A stretch of 34,835 nucleotides of DNA from positions 1-34,835 of the forward strand of contig JAOAHN010000069.1 of assembly GCA_026415215.1 (NCBI GenBank). Reading direction: 5' to 3'. The notes below the pieces were generated by a model, which had not been told where the DNA came from, ran no database searches, and worked only from the letters and a program-made list of their open reading frames with translations. Positions 16,438-25,724 of the stretch are shown piece by piece. Each line of letters opens with the position of its first letter. Within the stretch, counting starts at the first letter, position 1. A program made the translations under genes and the position numbers. The stretch is from Candidatus Hydrogenedentota bacterium (GTDB taxonomy: Bacteria; Hydrogenedentota; Hydrogenedentia; Hydrogenedentales; Hydrogenedentaceae).

Positions 16438-18540
16438 TTATCTGTTGGTTTGGGGATTGGTTACTTCTTTAGTTTCTATTTTCTCGGATTCGTAAGCGAT
16501 TTTAATGGAGGATTCGTCTTCAAAGTCGAAGAAGAACTGAGAATGTTCCTGGTATCTGGGTAGGGATATATAGAATTTCGTTCCAGTGGGACCGTCTTTA
16601 GGGTTTGCATTCGACTCCACAGAGATTTGGCCTCGATGCATTTTGATGATTCCATAAGTAATAGCCAGTCCCATTCCAGTTCCTTTTCCTTTTTCTTTAG
16701 TAGTGAAGAAAGGTTCAAATATTTTGTGTAAGTTTTCTTTAGGGATGCCTATTCCAGTGTCTTCAACAGTAATGTAGACTTCATTTGGAGAGTCTTCTGT
16801 TATTATGGTCAGGGTCCCTCCGTTAGGCATAGCTTGCACTGCATTTGAAATGAGATTGGTCAAGACTTGAGTCATTTGGTCCTTGTCTAATTCTACGGAG
16901 GAATCTTTCATGTGGTCGGCAAGTTTTACTGATATGTTAGGGGGTATGATAAGAAGTTTGAGGGCTTGTTCGATGAGTTTAGGTAGGCTAACGGTTTCAA
17001 GGGCAAGTTTATTTTGCCTTGCGAAATGCAATAATCCTGATACGATTCGCTTACATCTGTCAGCTTGTGTGGCTATCATTTTTAGGTCTTCGCGGAGAGA
17101 CTCATTTGCTCCATACTGGTCGAGCAAAAGATGGGCATACATCAGCACTACACCGAGTGGGTTGTTCAGTTCGTGGGCTATCCCTGCAGCAAGTTGACCT
17201 ATGCTGGCAAGTTTTTCTGCTTGAATAAGTGTTTCTCTGGTTTTCTTTAATTTTTCGTTTGATTCCGCGAGGTCTTCTATCGTCTCTTTTAGTTTCTGTA
17301 TTGTATAGGGCAGGCACATTTCGGATTGTGCTAAACCGTGGTATATGGCAATAGCATGGTCGAGGCAGGTATCGTATCCGCACGCACCGCAGTTAAGTTC
17401 ATCTTCAGGCTTTAACTTACCGAGGGAGTGCATTATTTCTTCGATTTGTTCACGAGAGGGCTCGGTAGTGCGTTCTTCTGCAGGGAGGAAAGTCCTATAC
17501 ATAGATACTTCTGAGAGGAAGCTTGTTTGTTGTCGCCATAGTTGCCAGTCGAGGTGTTTTAGTTTGTTGTGAACATATCTGCTGACATAGCCTCTGCGTT
17601 TGTAAAGCGAGTCTGTCGAGGTGAAACCTGGGCCCATAATGCAACCTTCGCAAGCGAGGATTTCCAGCAGGTTAGGCCTACAGTGTCCATTTTGGAATTC
17701 CTTTATGGCTTCAACGAACTCAGACCTACCTTCTGAAACTATTACATTGCCTGTAGTCAAGTCCTCAGGGATGGAAGCGGATTGGATGAGACCTCTGCTA
17801 ATTGGAAATAGCGCGCCTGGTCCAGCTATGGGTGGGTCGAATTCTGCTTCTGGAGCGTTTTGCCAATTTGGGAGGACGAGTTCGAAGATTTTTCTGAGCT
17901 CTGCAAAGGTTATGACTTCTTCTACATCTCTCTGGAGAATCCGAGAGCGGATTTCTCCTTTTTTAGCTATGCATGGGCCTATAAAGATTATAGGGATATC
18001 TCTTCCGTACATACTTTTAGCCACGCGGGCAGTAGCTATCATTGGAGACACAATAGGTGCGAGATTGGGAACGAGCTCAGGGAAGTACTTTTCAACATAC
18101 GCAATTACTGCTGGACAGGTGGTTGCTATGAATGATTTATCAGGATTTTGGGTTATGAGTTTTCTATAGCTTTGGGAGACGAGGTCTGCCCCCGCTCCTA
18201 CCTCGATTACTTTGGAGAACCCGAGTTTTTTGAGAGCCCCACAAACTTTGAGAGGGTATATCTCAGGAAACTCTGCGGGGAAACTTGGTGCGATTATGGC
18301 TATAGTAGATTTTGTTTTTATAATTTCTATGACGGTATCAATTGGGGAATGTATTTCTTTAGCTTTTTGACTGCATACTTTTACACAATTTCCACAACCG
18401 ATGCATCTGTTTGGTATAACTTCTGCTTGTCCGTGAACTACACGGATTGCTTTTGCAGGACATTCTCGGACACAGGTGTAACATATTCGACACTTCTCTG
18501 GTATAGTTCGGACAAGTTGTATTTCATTTTGAGCAACCAT
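16438..18540 (-). CDS. [FeFe]-hydrogenase-like sensor histidine kinase
   Basis: Predicted soluble redox or H2 sensor, 700 aa. Two [4Fe-4S] ferredoxin motifs (C17/20/23/27 and C46/49/52/56) precede an iron-only hydrogenase large-subunit domain (about 77-330) with the four expected H-cluster cysteines: C142 in ATTCPA, C190 in GPCIAKKGE, C297 and C300 in ACEGC. The proton-relay Cys of catalytic enzymes (first Cys of TSCCP) is Thr141 here, which favours sensing over turnover. Next come a Fes-type four-Cys cluster (C384/387/392/409, CGACGYDTC), a coiled coil (about 413-442), HisKA H456 in IAHELNNP and an HATPase (NLISNAVQAM, DTGIG, GTGMGLA). ATG 18540 is 2 nt after the SDR stop; an in-frame TTG at 18576 lacks an SD. 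Confidence 0.9.
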   Translation of the reverse strand: MVAQNEIQLVRTIPEKCRICYTCVRECPAKAIRVVHGQAEVIPNRCIGCGNCVKVCSQKAKEIHSPIDTVIEIIKTKSTIAIIAPSFPAEFPEIYPLKVCGALKKLGFSKVIEVGAGADLVSQSYRKLITQNPDKSFIATTCPAVIAYVEKYFPELVPNLAPIVSPMIATARVAKSMYGRDIPIIFIGPCIAKKGEIRSRILQRDVEEVITFAELRKIFELVLPNWQNAPEAEFDPPIAGPGALFPISRGLIQSASIPEDLTTGNVIVSEGRSEFVEAIKEFQNGHCRPNLLEILACEGCIMGPGFTSTDSLYKRRGYVSRYVHNKLKHLDWQLWRQQTSFLSEVSMYRTFLPAEERTTEPSREQIEEIMHSLGKLKPEDELNCGACGYDTCLDHAIAIYHGLAQSEMCLPYTIQKLKETIEDLAESNEKLKKTRETLIQAEKLASIGQLAAGIAHELNNPLGVVLMYAHLLLDQYGANESLREDLKMIATQADRCKRIVSGLLHFARQNKLALETVSLPKLIEQALKLLIIPPNISVKLADHMKDSSVELDKDQMTQVLTNLISNAVQAMPNGGTLTIITEDSPNEVYITVEDTGIGIPKENLHKIFEPFFTTKEKGKGTGMGLAITYGIIKMHRGQISVESNANPKDGPTGTKFYISLPRYQEHSQFFFDFEDESSIKIAYESEKIETKEVTNPQTNR

Positions 18541-18542
18541 GC

Positions 18543-19373
18543 TTACACTTGTAAACCTCCTGTTACCTCGAGACAAATTCCCGTTATATATGAGGCGAGC
18601 GGTGAAGCAAGGAAAACTATAGGACCTGCGGCTTCTTCAGGTGTCCCAGGCCTACCAAGCGGGATTAGCATTGTTATCATTCCTTTCATGTGGGAGGGGA
18701 TACCTAACTGTATTTTTTCTCCCTCGACTTCAATTTGTTCGCCAGATTCCTGGTCTTGTGTAAGGCGTGTTTGGATGAATCCGAAAGCAACTGCATTGCA
18801 TCTTATTCCGAAGGGACCCCATTCTTTCGCTACGGTTTTGGTCAGTCCGATAATGCCAGCTTTGGCGGTGCTGTAGTTGGCTTGGCCAATGTTGCCATGT
18901 AAACCGGAGAGAGAAGAGACATTGATTATGCTTCGGGGCTCCGGGGTTTTACCTTCTGCTTTCTCTTGTTTCGCAACTTCTCGCATGTAAGGGGCGCACG
19001 CTCTGATCATCCTAAAAGGAGCAATATTATGGACTTCCAAAATAGCCATAAATTGTTTATCTGACATTTTATGAATCATCCCGTCCCAAGTATAACCAGC
19101 ATTGTTGACAAGCACATTTATCTTTCCGAATTCATCTACAGTTTTTTTCATGAGCATATCGGGATAAGCGGGGTCAGTGACATCTCCGGGGACTGCGAGC
19201 ACAGTATGCCCCAGTTTTTGAAGTTCTTCTTGGGCTTTTATTGCACAGTCTGCATCGTAGTCATTGATAACTACCTTTGCTCCAAACTCTGCAAATAGTT
19301 TAGCAGTGGAAAAACCTATACCTCTGCCCGCTCCTGTAACTACGACTACTTGATTGTCAAACCATTTTTGCAT
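18543..19373 (-). CDS. Short-chain dehydrogenase/reductase (3-oxoacyl-ACP reductase-like)
   Basis: 276-aa SDR with TGAGRGIG (13-20), NNAG (90-93), catalytic Ser in NVSS (153-154) and YSTAK (Tyr167, Lys171). It is longer than typical FabG because of inserts at about 133-147 and 200-225, a length and pattern seen in several 3-oxoacyl-ACP reductase-like or fatty acyl-CoA-modifying SDRs. It ends TGICLEVTGGLQV, the usual C-terminal signature. AAGGAG precedes the ATG by 6 nt. First gene of the operon with the hydrogenase-like kinase, only 2 nt apart, so the enzyme may be tied to the redox signal or simply share a transcript. Confidence 0.88.
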   Translation of the reverse strand: MQKWFDNQVVVVTGAGRGIGFSTAKLFAEFGAKVVINDYDADCAIKAQEELQKLGHTVLAVPGDVTDPAYPDMLMKKTVDEFGKINVLVNNAGYTWDGMIHKMSDKQFMAILEVHNIAPFRMIRACAPYMREVAKQEKAEGKTPEPRSIINVSSLSGLHGNIGQANYSTAKAGIIGLTKTVAKEWGPFGIRCNAVAFGFIQTRLTQDQESGEQIEVEGEKIQLGIPSHMKGMITMLIPLGRPGTPEEAAGPIVFLASPLASYITGICLEVTGGLQV

Positions 19374-19416
19374 AGTAGGCTCCTTTCCTTAGCCAAATTG
19401 GATTTTTTTATAAAAT

Positions 19417-19422
19417 ATTATA
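19417..19422 (-). promoter_or_regulatory. -10 element for the minus-strand operon
   Basis: TATAAT on the minus strand, 44 nt before the SDR start, in the 118-bp divergent intergenic region. A good -35 is not visible at 16-18 nt; a TTGACA at 19457-19452 is too far away (29-nt gap). Confidence 0.35.
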
Positions 19423-19491
19423 CACTAATGAAACATAGTTTTATCATTTGATGTCAATATTCCCAAGGCGACTTTTAGGGAGTGTTATAGT

Positions 19492-20367
19492 ATGCGATTT
19501 TCTACGGTTTTCGCTGTGAGTGTTGTATTATTCGTATTTGTGTTATTCGTAGCAGTGGCTGGTGACGGGAATATAGAGGGTGTTAGGAGAGAATATGCTC
19601 AGTTAGGGGTGCATCGGGGAGGAAAAGGTCTTTACCCTGAAAATACGATTTTCGCATACACCGAATCTACGAGGCGGTGGAAAGGTTGTTTGTTGGAGGG
19701 GGATATTAGGCTTACTAAGGATGGGGTAGCGGTTTTAATTCACGATGCTACGGTAGATAGGACGACAGATGGAACTGGGAATGTGGCGGAAAAAACGGTA
19801 GAAGAACTGAAAATGCTCGATGCGGGATACAGGTTTACTACAGATGGAGGGAATACCTATCCCTTTAGGGGTAAAGGAATAGCCATTCCTACACTTGAAG
19901 AAGTGCTTGAATCTTTTCCATCGGAGACTTTTCTATTTGAAATAAAAGTTCCACTTGAGGATTTGTCTGCAGTGGTGGAACCTATATTGAAAAGAAAGAT
20001 GGAAGGGAGAGTGTATTTGGCCTCTTTTTATGCTGGCACGATTCAGAAGATTAGGAAAAACTATCCTATGTTAATGACCTGCTACACCATAGCGGATGCG
20101 GGTGGGCTGATTAACGCTTTGAGGAATGGGGGATTAGATAAATACTCGCCCCCTGCCCAAATGTTAGCTATGAGTCCAGATTTGGAAAAGGATTTTCAGC
20201 TGACCCCAGATAATATAGAGAGTATTAGGCGAAAGGGAGTAAAAGTATTGGTTTTTACGGTGAATACTCAGGAATATATGGAAAAATACTTAAGAGAATA
20301 TGAAATAGACTGGATATTGACGGATTATCCTGACCGATACGAGTCTTTGGTGAAAAGTTTCAAGTGA
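19492..20367 (+). CDS. Secreted glycerophosphodiester phosphodiesterase
   Basis: 291 aa. A signal peptide spans residues 1-23 (hydrophobic Val/Phe-rich core ending FVAVAG), so action is periplasmic or extracellular. The GDPD TIM-barrel signature is complete: HRGG (H41, R42), PENT (E50), LEGDIRLTKDG (E69, D71), LIHD (H84) and DRTTDGTG. It would cleave glycerophosphodiesters such as deacylated phospholipids to glycerol-3-phosphate and an alcohol. The length is normal for UgpQ/GlpQ-like enzymes. It is transcribed divergently from the SDR/sensor operon, and the Tat-exported oxidoreductase follows after 147 bp. Confidence 0.9.
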   Translation: MRFSTVFAVSVVLFVFVLFVAVAGDGNIEGVRREYAQLGVHRGGKGLYPENTIFAYTESTRRWKGCLLEGDIRLTKDGVAVLIHDATVDRTTDGTGNVAEKTVEELKMLDAGYRFTTDGGNTYPFRGKGIAIPTLEEVLESFPSETFLFEIKVPLEDLSAVVEPILKRKMEGRVYLASFYAGTIQKIRKNYPMLMTCYTIADAGGLINALRNGGLDKYSPPAQMLAMSPDLEKDFQLTPDNIESIRRKGVKVLVFTVNTQEYMEKYLREYEIDWILTDYPDRYESLVKSFK

Positions 20368-20514
20368 GCTTGGGTTTTTAAGTTCTTTGTATTTTTTAAG
20401 ACATAGACTTTGCTATTATAAGAGATAATCTACATCTGAGTGGAGGCTATAAGTGAGTATGAAGTATAGATTAAGAAGTATAGATGTTTATAAACTTTTA
20501 TCAGGAGAATAGAA

Positions 20515-21840
20515 ATGGCTGAGAAAAAGCAGAAACAAGGCAGATTTACAAGACGGGAGTTCTTGAAGAGGACTACAATCGCCGCGATGTCTGTAGGAGT
20601 TTTTCCTCACATTATTCCGAGTAGCGCTTTGGGTTTAGATGGGTCTGTTCCGCCGAGCGAAAGGATAATAGTTGGATGTATTGGGATGGGTGGAATGGGA
20701 ATGGCAAATTTGGATGGTTTTTTAGACCAAGCATCTGCTCAAGTTGTTGCGGTGTGTGATGTAGATGAGAATCACCTGAACGAGGCAATCAAGAAGGTTA
20801 ATGAGAAGTATGGGAATCAGGATTGTAAAGGTTATAAGGATTTCCGTGAGCTTTTAGCGAGGGAGGACATAGATGCGGTTTCTATAGCATTGCCTGACCA
20901 TTGGCATGCTATACCTGCGATAATGGCGGCGAGAGCAGGGAAGGATATATATGGAGAGAAGCCGTTAGCGGGTTCTATTCGTGAAGGGCGAGCTATTGTA
21001 GATGCTGTGGAACAATACGGGCGGATATGGCAAACGGGGAGTTGGCAGAGGTCGCAGGAGCATTTTAGACAGGCCTGTGAGTTAGTCAGGAATGGGTATA
21101 TTGGAGAGGTGAAGTTGGTTAAGGTAGGTTTACCGGCTAAGAATTCTATACGGAAAGGAGATACTCGGCCATCAGAGCCCCCATCTTGGTTTGACTACGA
21201 GATGTGGCTGGGACCGGCGCCCTGGGCACCTTACTGTGAAGCGAGGTGTCATTGGAATTTTCGTTGGATAAGCGATTATGCGGGTGGTCAATTAACGGAC
21301 TGGGCAGGACATCATTGCGATATTGCTCAGTGGGGTATGGGCACTGAGTTATCAGCACCTGTAGAAATCATCCCACGGGGAGGAAATTGGCCCAAGGCAG
21401 AGGAAGGGTTGTTCGATACGGTAGAGGATTATGAATTTTTATGTGTATTCCGTGAGGGATTTGAAATGCTTGTTAGTGCGAGGATCCCGGGAGGGGCAAG
21501 ATTTGAAGGGACTGAAGGATGGATACATGTGGATAGAGGAAAGTTCGAGGCACATCCAAGGTATCTTGTTAATACAGAGGTAAAACCTCACGAATTGCAT
21601 CTATATAGGAGCACAAACCACATTGGTAACTTTTTAGAATGTGTAAAGACGCGTAAAAAGACCATTACTCCTGCGGAAGTTGCCCACCACTCTATAATGA
21701 TTGGGCATTTAGGGCTTATCGCTCTTAAGTTGGGAAGACCCTTAAAGTTTAATCCTGAGAGTGAGACATTTGTGAATGATCCGGAAGCGGATAGAATGCT
21801 ATGTAGACCTATGAGAGCTCCATGGCATTTGAATATTTAG
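20515..21840 (+). CDS. Tat-exported Gfo/Idh/MocA family oxidoreductase
   Basis: 441 aa. The N-terminus carries a twin-arginine signal (FTRREFLKRT, RR at 13-14) with a hydrophobic stretch ending near residue 40. A Rossmann dinucleotide fold opens with GCIGMGGMG (54-62), and EKP at 148-150 is the family's catalytic Lys motif. The C-terminal half has WHWNFRW-type aromatic motifs and GGQLTDWAGHHCDIAQW, typical of the exported planctomycete-type sugar dehydrogenases. Tat export implies folding with bound cofactor before transport. The sugar substrate cannot be read. It precedes the ThuA-HEAT gene by 46 nt; this pairing suggests a sugar modification or uptake function. Confidence 0.92.
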   Translation: MAEKKQKQGRFTRREFLKRTTIAAMSVGVFPHIIPSSALGLDGSVPPSERIIVGCIGMGGMGMANLDGFLDQASAQVVAVCDVDENHLNEAIKKVNEKYGNQDCKGYKDFRELLAREDIDAVSIALPDHWHAIPAIMAARAGKDIYGEKPLAGSIREGRAIVDAVEQYGRIWQTGSWQRSQEHFRQACELVRNGYIGEVKLVKVGLPAKNSIRKGDTRPSEPPSWFDYEMWLGPAPWAPYCEARCHWNFRWISDYAGGQLTDWAGHHCDIAQWGMGTELSAPVEIIPRGGNWPKAEEGLFDTVEDYEFLCVFREGFEMLVSARIPGGARFEGTEGWIHVDRGKFEAHPRYLVNTEVKPHELHLYRSTNHIGNFLECVKTRKKTITPAEVAHHSIMIGHLGLIALKLGRPLKFNPESETFVNDPEADRMLCRPMRAPWHLNI

Positions 21841-21886
21841 TTATTAAGTTAATAATAAATTTATAGATTATTTGGAGGAAGCAAAA

Positions 21887-24800
21887 ATGTTTAGTCATAA
21901 AATTGTATTGGCAGTAATGATAGTCATACTTAGCATGGGCTTGAGTTTTGCTGAGCCTAATCTAAAGGCACTAATCATAACTGGGCAGAATAATCATCAG
22001 TGGGAAATTAGCTCGCCTATATTGAAGAAAATCCTGGAAAATACTGGGCTATTTGTGGTGGATGTTTTGCAATCTCCGCCTACAGGTGGAGATTTCTCTT
22101 CCTTCAAACCGGAATTTTCTAAATACAATGTTGTGGTTTTGGATTATAATGGAGATCCTTGGCCAGAAGATGTGAGGAATGCTTTTGTTGAGTATGTTTC
22201 AAATGGCGGTGGTGTGGTTGTATATCACGCGGCGGACAATGCTTTTCCTGAGTGGGATGAATTTAATGAAATCATAGGATTAGGCGGGTGGGGCAATAGA
22301 AATGAGAACTGGGGACCCTATGTGAGGTGGAGAGAGGGGAAGGTCGTTAAGGATTACTCCCCCGGACCTGGTGGTGCCCACGGAGTCCAACACGCTTTCC
22401 AAGTAGTTAATAGGGATAAGTACCATCCGATTACTCGTGGATTGCCCGAGGTATGGATGCACGCTAAGGATGAGCTTTACAGCCATTTGAGGGGACCTGC
22501 AAAAAATCTAACTGTCCTTGCCACCGCCTACTCCGATCCGGCTCAAAAGGGCAGTGGCGAACATGAACCTGTCTTATTTACAATTAATTATGGAAAGGGG
22601 AGGGTGTTCCATACAGTATTGGGGCATGCCCAAGAGGGCATACCTTATGCATTGCAGTGTGCAGGTTTTGTAGTGACATTCCAGAGAGGAGCGGAATGGG
22701 CAGCTTCAGGCAATGTAACTCAACCTGTGCCTGAAGATTTTCCTGGTCCTTATGAAGTGAGGCTATGGGAAGAATATAAGCATGTTCCCTTGGCGGAATT
22801 ATTGAGCAGGATAAAAAACTTCCGTGCTTTAGATAGCAGAGCGGTTATTACACAGATTGATGAATATATTCGTGTGATGTCTTCCGGAGGAAAGGAACTC
22901 GAAAGCGTCGAAGCTAAGTTAATAGAATTTCTCAAGTCTGACGCTACACAAGATGCTAAACAGTATATTTGCTTAAAGCTTGCAGAGATTGGTACTCCGA
23001 AGAGTGTTCCAGTGCTTACCGAACTTATGAATGTCCCGGAACTATTCGATAATGCCAGATTTGCTCTTGAGAAAATTCCGGGGAAAGAGGCAGATATTGC
23101 CTTGAGAAATGCCCTATCTGCTGGTAAAGATAATAGGGTAAAAATAGGACTCATGACTTCGCTTGCTTTAAGAGGGGATAAGGACTCCATCTCGTTGATA
23201 GTTCCTTATCTAACAGTTGAAGATGATGCCCTTGCAATATCAGCGGGCTCCGCTCTTGTAGAGATAGGAACTAAGGAGTGTTTAGATGCTTTGTGGAGAG
23301 AGAGAGAAAAGGTGAAGGACTCAATGCGATTGAAGTTTACTCAGTTCTCGCTTGCATGTGCCCAGAAGATATTGAAGGATAAAAAGTCAGAGGATGTTGT
23401 GAAGGTTGTGAAGGCAATCTCAGAGGATGATAGTTTGCCCTTAGCGGTGAGGGTAGCCTCTCTTCGCACCTTGTTGGAATACTCAGAGAAAGAAGGAGTA
23501 AGTGGTTTGGTGAGAGCATTAAATTCGGGTGAAGCTGAACTTGTTCGTATGGCTGTAGGTATGTGCCCGCTTGTAAAGAAGGATAGTTCACTTGGAGAGA
23601 TTTATTCCGCTTTGGAGAGTGCATCTCCAGAGGTTCAAATTCAAGCGATAGAAGTTTTTGCTTCCGCGGGAAGAAAAGATGCGTTGAAATATATCTTGAA
23701 CGCGCTTGATAGTGATAATCCGAATGTTAGAAAAGCGGGCATAAGGGCGATAGGTTCATTGGGCGGGAAGGATGAGGTGAGGCTGTTGTTATCCCTTGCA
23801 GTCCGAGAAGGAGAAGAGGCGGAGATAGCGAGAGAGAGCCTTGCTGAACTAAAGGGGGCAGATGTAGGTGAAACAATGCTACAAGAATTGAGAAAAGAGC
23901 AAATTTCTCCCGAGGCGAAACGGTTACTGATACCCTTGGTCTCGATGCGAAAAGTTCCGGGGAGTGAAGAGGTTATCCTAAGATTTGCGAGTGATGCGGA
24001 TACTGAGTGTAGGGTGTCCGCATTGAAGAGTCTTGTAGATAATCCGAATGCTGAGATATTTGAATCAGTTCTCGGTTTAGTTCGTGGTGCCAGTGATGAG
24101 CAAGAGAAGAAGCTCATAGAGGAGTTATTGGTGAAAATTCTCGAATTGAAGAGAGATGAAGGGGAGAAATATGTTTCACATCTCTCGAATTTGATAGATA
24201 GTGATCTCGCTTTGGAAGCTAAGGCTCTCTTACTCAGAGTGCTTGCGCGGTCCGGTTTGCCCGCAGGGTGGGATAAGATAAAATCTTTAATAATTCCTCA
24301 GCAATCAGCAGAATTGTTAAACGCGGTGTTTGTTTCTCTCAAAGATTGGCCTGGAGAAGAGCCGGTTCAATTCTTAGTTGAGTTTGCCCAGTCTAATCCT
24401 GAGCTTCCCAATAAAGACAGTTTGCTCGATACTATACTTGTGCTAAGTGATAAGTGGAGTTCAGATGGAGAAGTATTAAAGCAGAGAATCTCAAATGTTT
24501 TGGCTCTTAATCCCTCAGTGAAAACTAAGAGGATGGCTTTAGAAAAACTTGCTTCGAGAAAGATAGAACATACGCTTCCTTTGCTTCTGGAACACTTGCG
24601 AACTGGGGAAGATGAGGTGAAAGATGCTTTAATTAGGACTTTGAGCGGTTGGCAGAGTAGGACGATAGTGGATGCTTTTGCGGAATTGGCTCAAAGCACA
24701 CAGAACAATTCTATAAAGCGACAAGCTTTGGGGGGTATGATAAAAGTAGCGGATAGTTTACCAGAAGCTACTATAGAAGAGAGAAATCAAATATTTAATA

Positions 24801-25576
24801 GGGCTGTGAGTTTGGCGGATTCTTCTGATGTTTTGAAAGGAGTCATTGGTGGATTACAGAACGCGAGTTATCCTGAGGCTCTTAAGTTGGTAGCTAAATT
24901 TTTAGACAACTCAGAAGTGCGTAATGAGGCAGAGGTCGCCACAGTAAAGTTGGCTAAGACATTGGTAGGAGTGTGCCCTAATCTCGTTAAGGAAAGTTTG
25001 GAAAAGGTGAAGGCTCAGACTGAATTGCCAATGTTAAAGGATGAAGCAGAAAAGATTCTATCAGCGATGGGAAAATTTGAAGATTTCATAACTGGGTGGT
25101 TGCTATCCGGACCTTATACAAATGATGAGATAAATCCTAACATGCTTTATGAGTTTGCATTTTCACCAGAGAAGCCAGAAGAGGTAGGCAAGGTTGTGTG
25201 GAAGCCAGTTTCGAGCGGTACTAATCCGAATAGGCCTATGGTAGTAGAGTTGCACAAGGTGCTTGGAGGAGAGAATAGAGTAGCATATTTGAAAACTTAT
25301 ATATGGAGCGATGAAGAGCAGGATGCAAAACTTCTGTTGGGCAGTGATGATGGTGTAAGAGTGTGGCTCAATGGCGAGAGGGTATTCGGCCGGAATGTGA
25401 ACAGGGGTTGTAACCCAGATGATGACACCATCGATGTGCACTTAAGGAAAGGTTGGAATGAACTGCTCGCTAAGATAAGGCAAGGTAGTGGTGAATGGGC
25501 TTTTTGTGCCCGCGTTAGGAAGAGTGATGGCTCTCCTTTTGAACCTCAATTGAAGTTTTCAATTACGCCACAATAA
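21887..25576 (+). CDS. Secreted ThuA-HEAT repeat protein with C-terminal beta domain
   Basis: Giant exported protein of 1229 aa. Signal peptide MFSHKIVLAVMIVILSMGL ending SFA. Residues about 24-280 form a ThuA-like (class I glutamine amidotransferase-like) domain with VVVYHAADNAF, GPGGAHGVQH and GRVFHTVLGHAQEG. A long alpha-helical array (about 300-1060) reads as HEAT/Armadillo-type repeats such as DNPNVRKAGIRAIGSLGGKD. The C-terminal 160 residues (WLLSGPYTN, LLLGSDDGVRVWLNGERV, GWNELLAKIRQG) form a PA14- or carbohydrate-binding-like beta domain. ThuA is linked to disaccharide utilisation, so the assembly may handle sugars on a scaffold (inference). ATG 21887 is chosen because GGAGG at 21874-21878 sits 8 nt upstream; an in-frame TTG at 21872 would lie on the SD. 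Confidence 0.88.
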   Translation: MFSHKIVLAVMIVILSMGLSFAEPNLKALIITGQNNHQWEISSPILKKILENTGLFVVDVLQSPPTGGDFSSFKPEFSKYNVVVLDYNGDPWPEDVRNAFVEYVSNGGGVVVYHAADNAFPEWDEFNEIIGLGGWGNRNENWGPYVRWREGKVVKDYSPGPGGAHGVQHAFQVVNRDKYHPITRGLPEVWMHAKDELYSHLRGPAKNLTVLATAYSDPAQKGSGEHEPVLFTINYGKGRVFHTVLGHAQEGIPYALQCAGFVVTFQRGAEWAASGNVTQPVPEDFPGPYEVRLWEEYKHVPLAELLSRIKNFRALDSRAVITQIDEYIRVMSSGGKELESVEAKLIEFLKSDATQDAKQYICLKLAEIGTPKSVPVLTELMNVPELFDNARFALEKIPGKEADIALRNALSAGKDNRVKIGLMTSLALRGDKDSISLIVPYLTVEDDALAISAGSALVEIGTKECLDALWREREKVKDSMRLKFTQFSLACAQKILKDKKSEDVVKVVKAISEDDSLPLAVRVASLRTLLEYSEKEGVSGLVRALNSGEAELVRMAVGMCPLVKKDSSLGEIYSALESASPEVQIQAIEVFASAGRKDALKYILNALDSDNPNVRKAGIRAIGSLGGKDEVRLLLSLAVREGEEAEIARESLAELKGADVGETMLQELRKEQISPEAKRLLIPLVSMRKVPGSEEVILRFASDADTECRVSALKSLVDNPNAEIFESVLGLVRGASDEQEKKLIEELLVKILELKRDEGEKYVSHLSNLIDSDLALEAKALLLRVLARSGLPAGWDKIKSLIIPQQSAELLNAVFVSLKDWPGEEPVQFLVEFAQSNPELPNKDSLLDTILVLSDKWSSDGEVLKQRISNVLALNPSVKTKRMALEKLASRKIEHTLPLLLEHLRTGEDEVKDALIRTLSGWQSRTIVDAFAELAQSTQNNSIKRQALGGMIKVADSLPEATIEERNQIFNRAVSLADSSDVLKGVIGGLQNASYPEALKLVAKFLDNSEVRNEAEVATVKLAKTLVGVCPNLVKESLEKVKAQTELPMLKDEAEKILSAMGKFEDFITGWLLSGPYTNDEINPNMLYEFAFSPEKPEEVGKVVWKPVSSGTNPNRPMVVELHKVLGGENRVAYLKTYIWSDEEQDAKLLLGSDDGVRVWLNGERVFGRNVNRGCNPDDDTIDVHLRKGWNELLAKIRQGSGEWAFCARVRKSDGSPFEPQLKFSITPQ

Positions 25577-25724
25577 TATTAGAGTTTTAAGAAAAATTAG
25601 GATTTTCTCAAAAGTTTAATGATATAGGTAGAGGGGATGAAGTTTTTTCTCTAAAAAATATTTGATTTATGAGACTGCTATATTTAAACTACTTATTGTA
25701 GGATATTGTTTTTGAGAAGGGTTT

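Noticed and set aside
17621-18876. Long plus-strand frames opposite the sensor kinase and SDR
   Set aside because: These are shadows of two clearly recognised minus-strand genes with complete motifs; translations show no family features.
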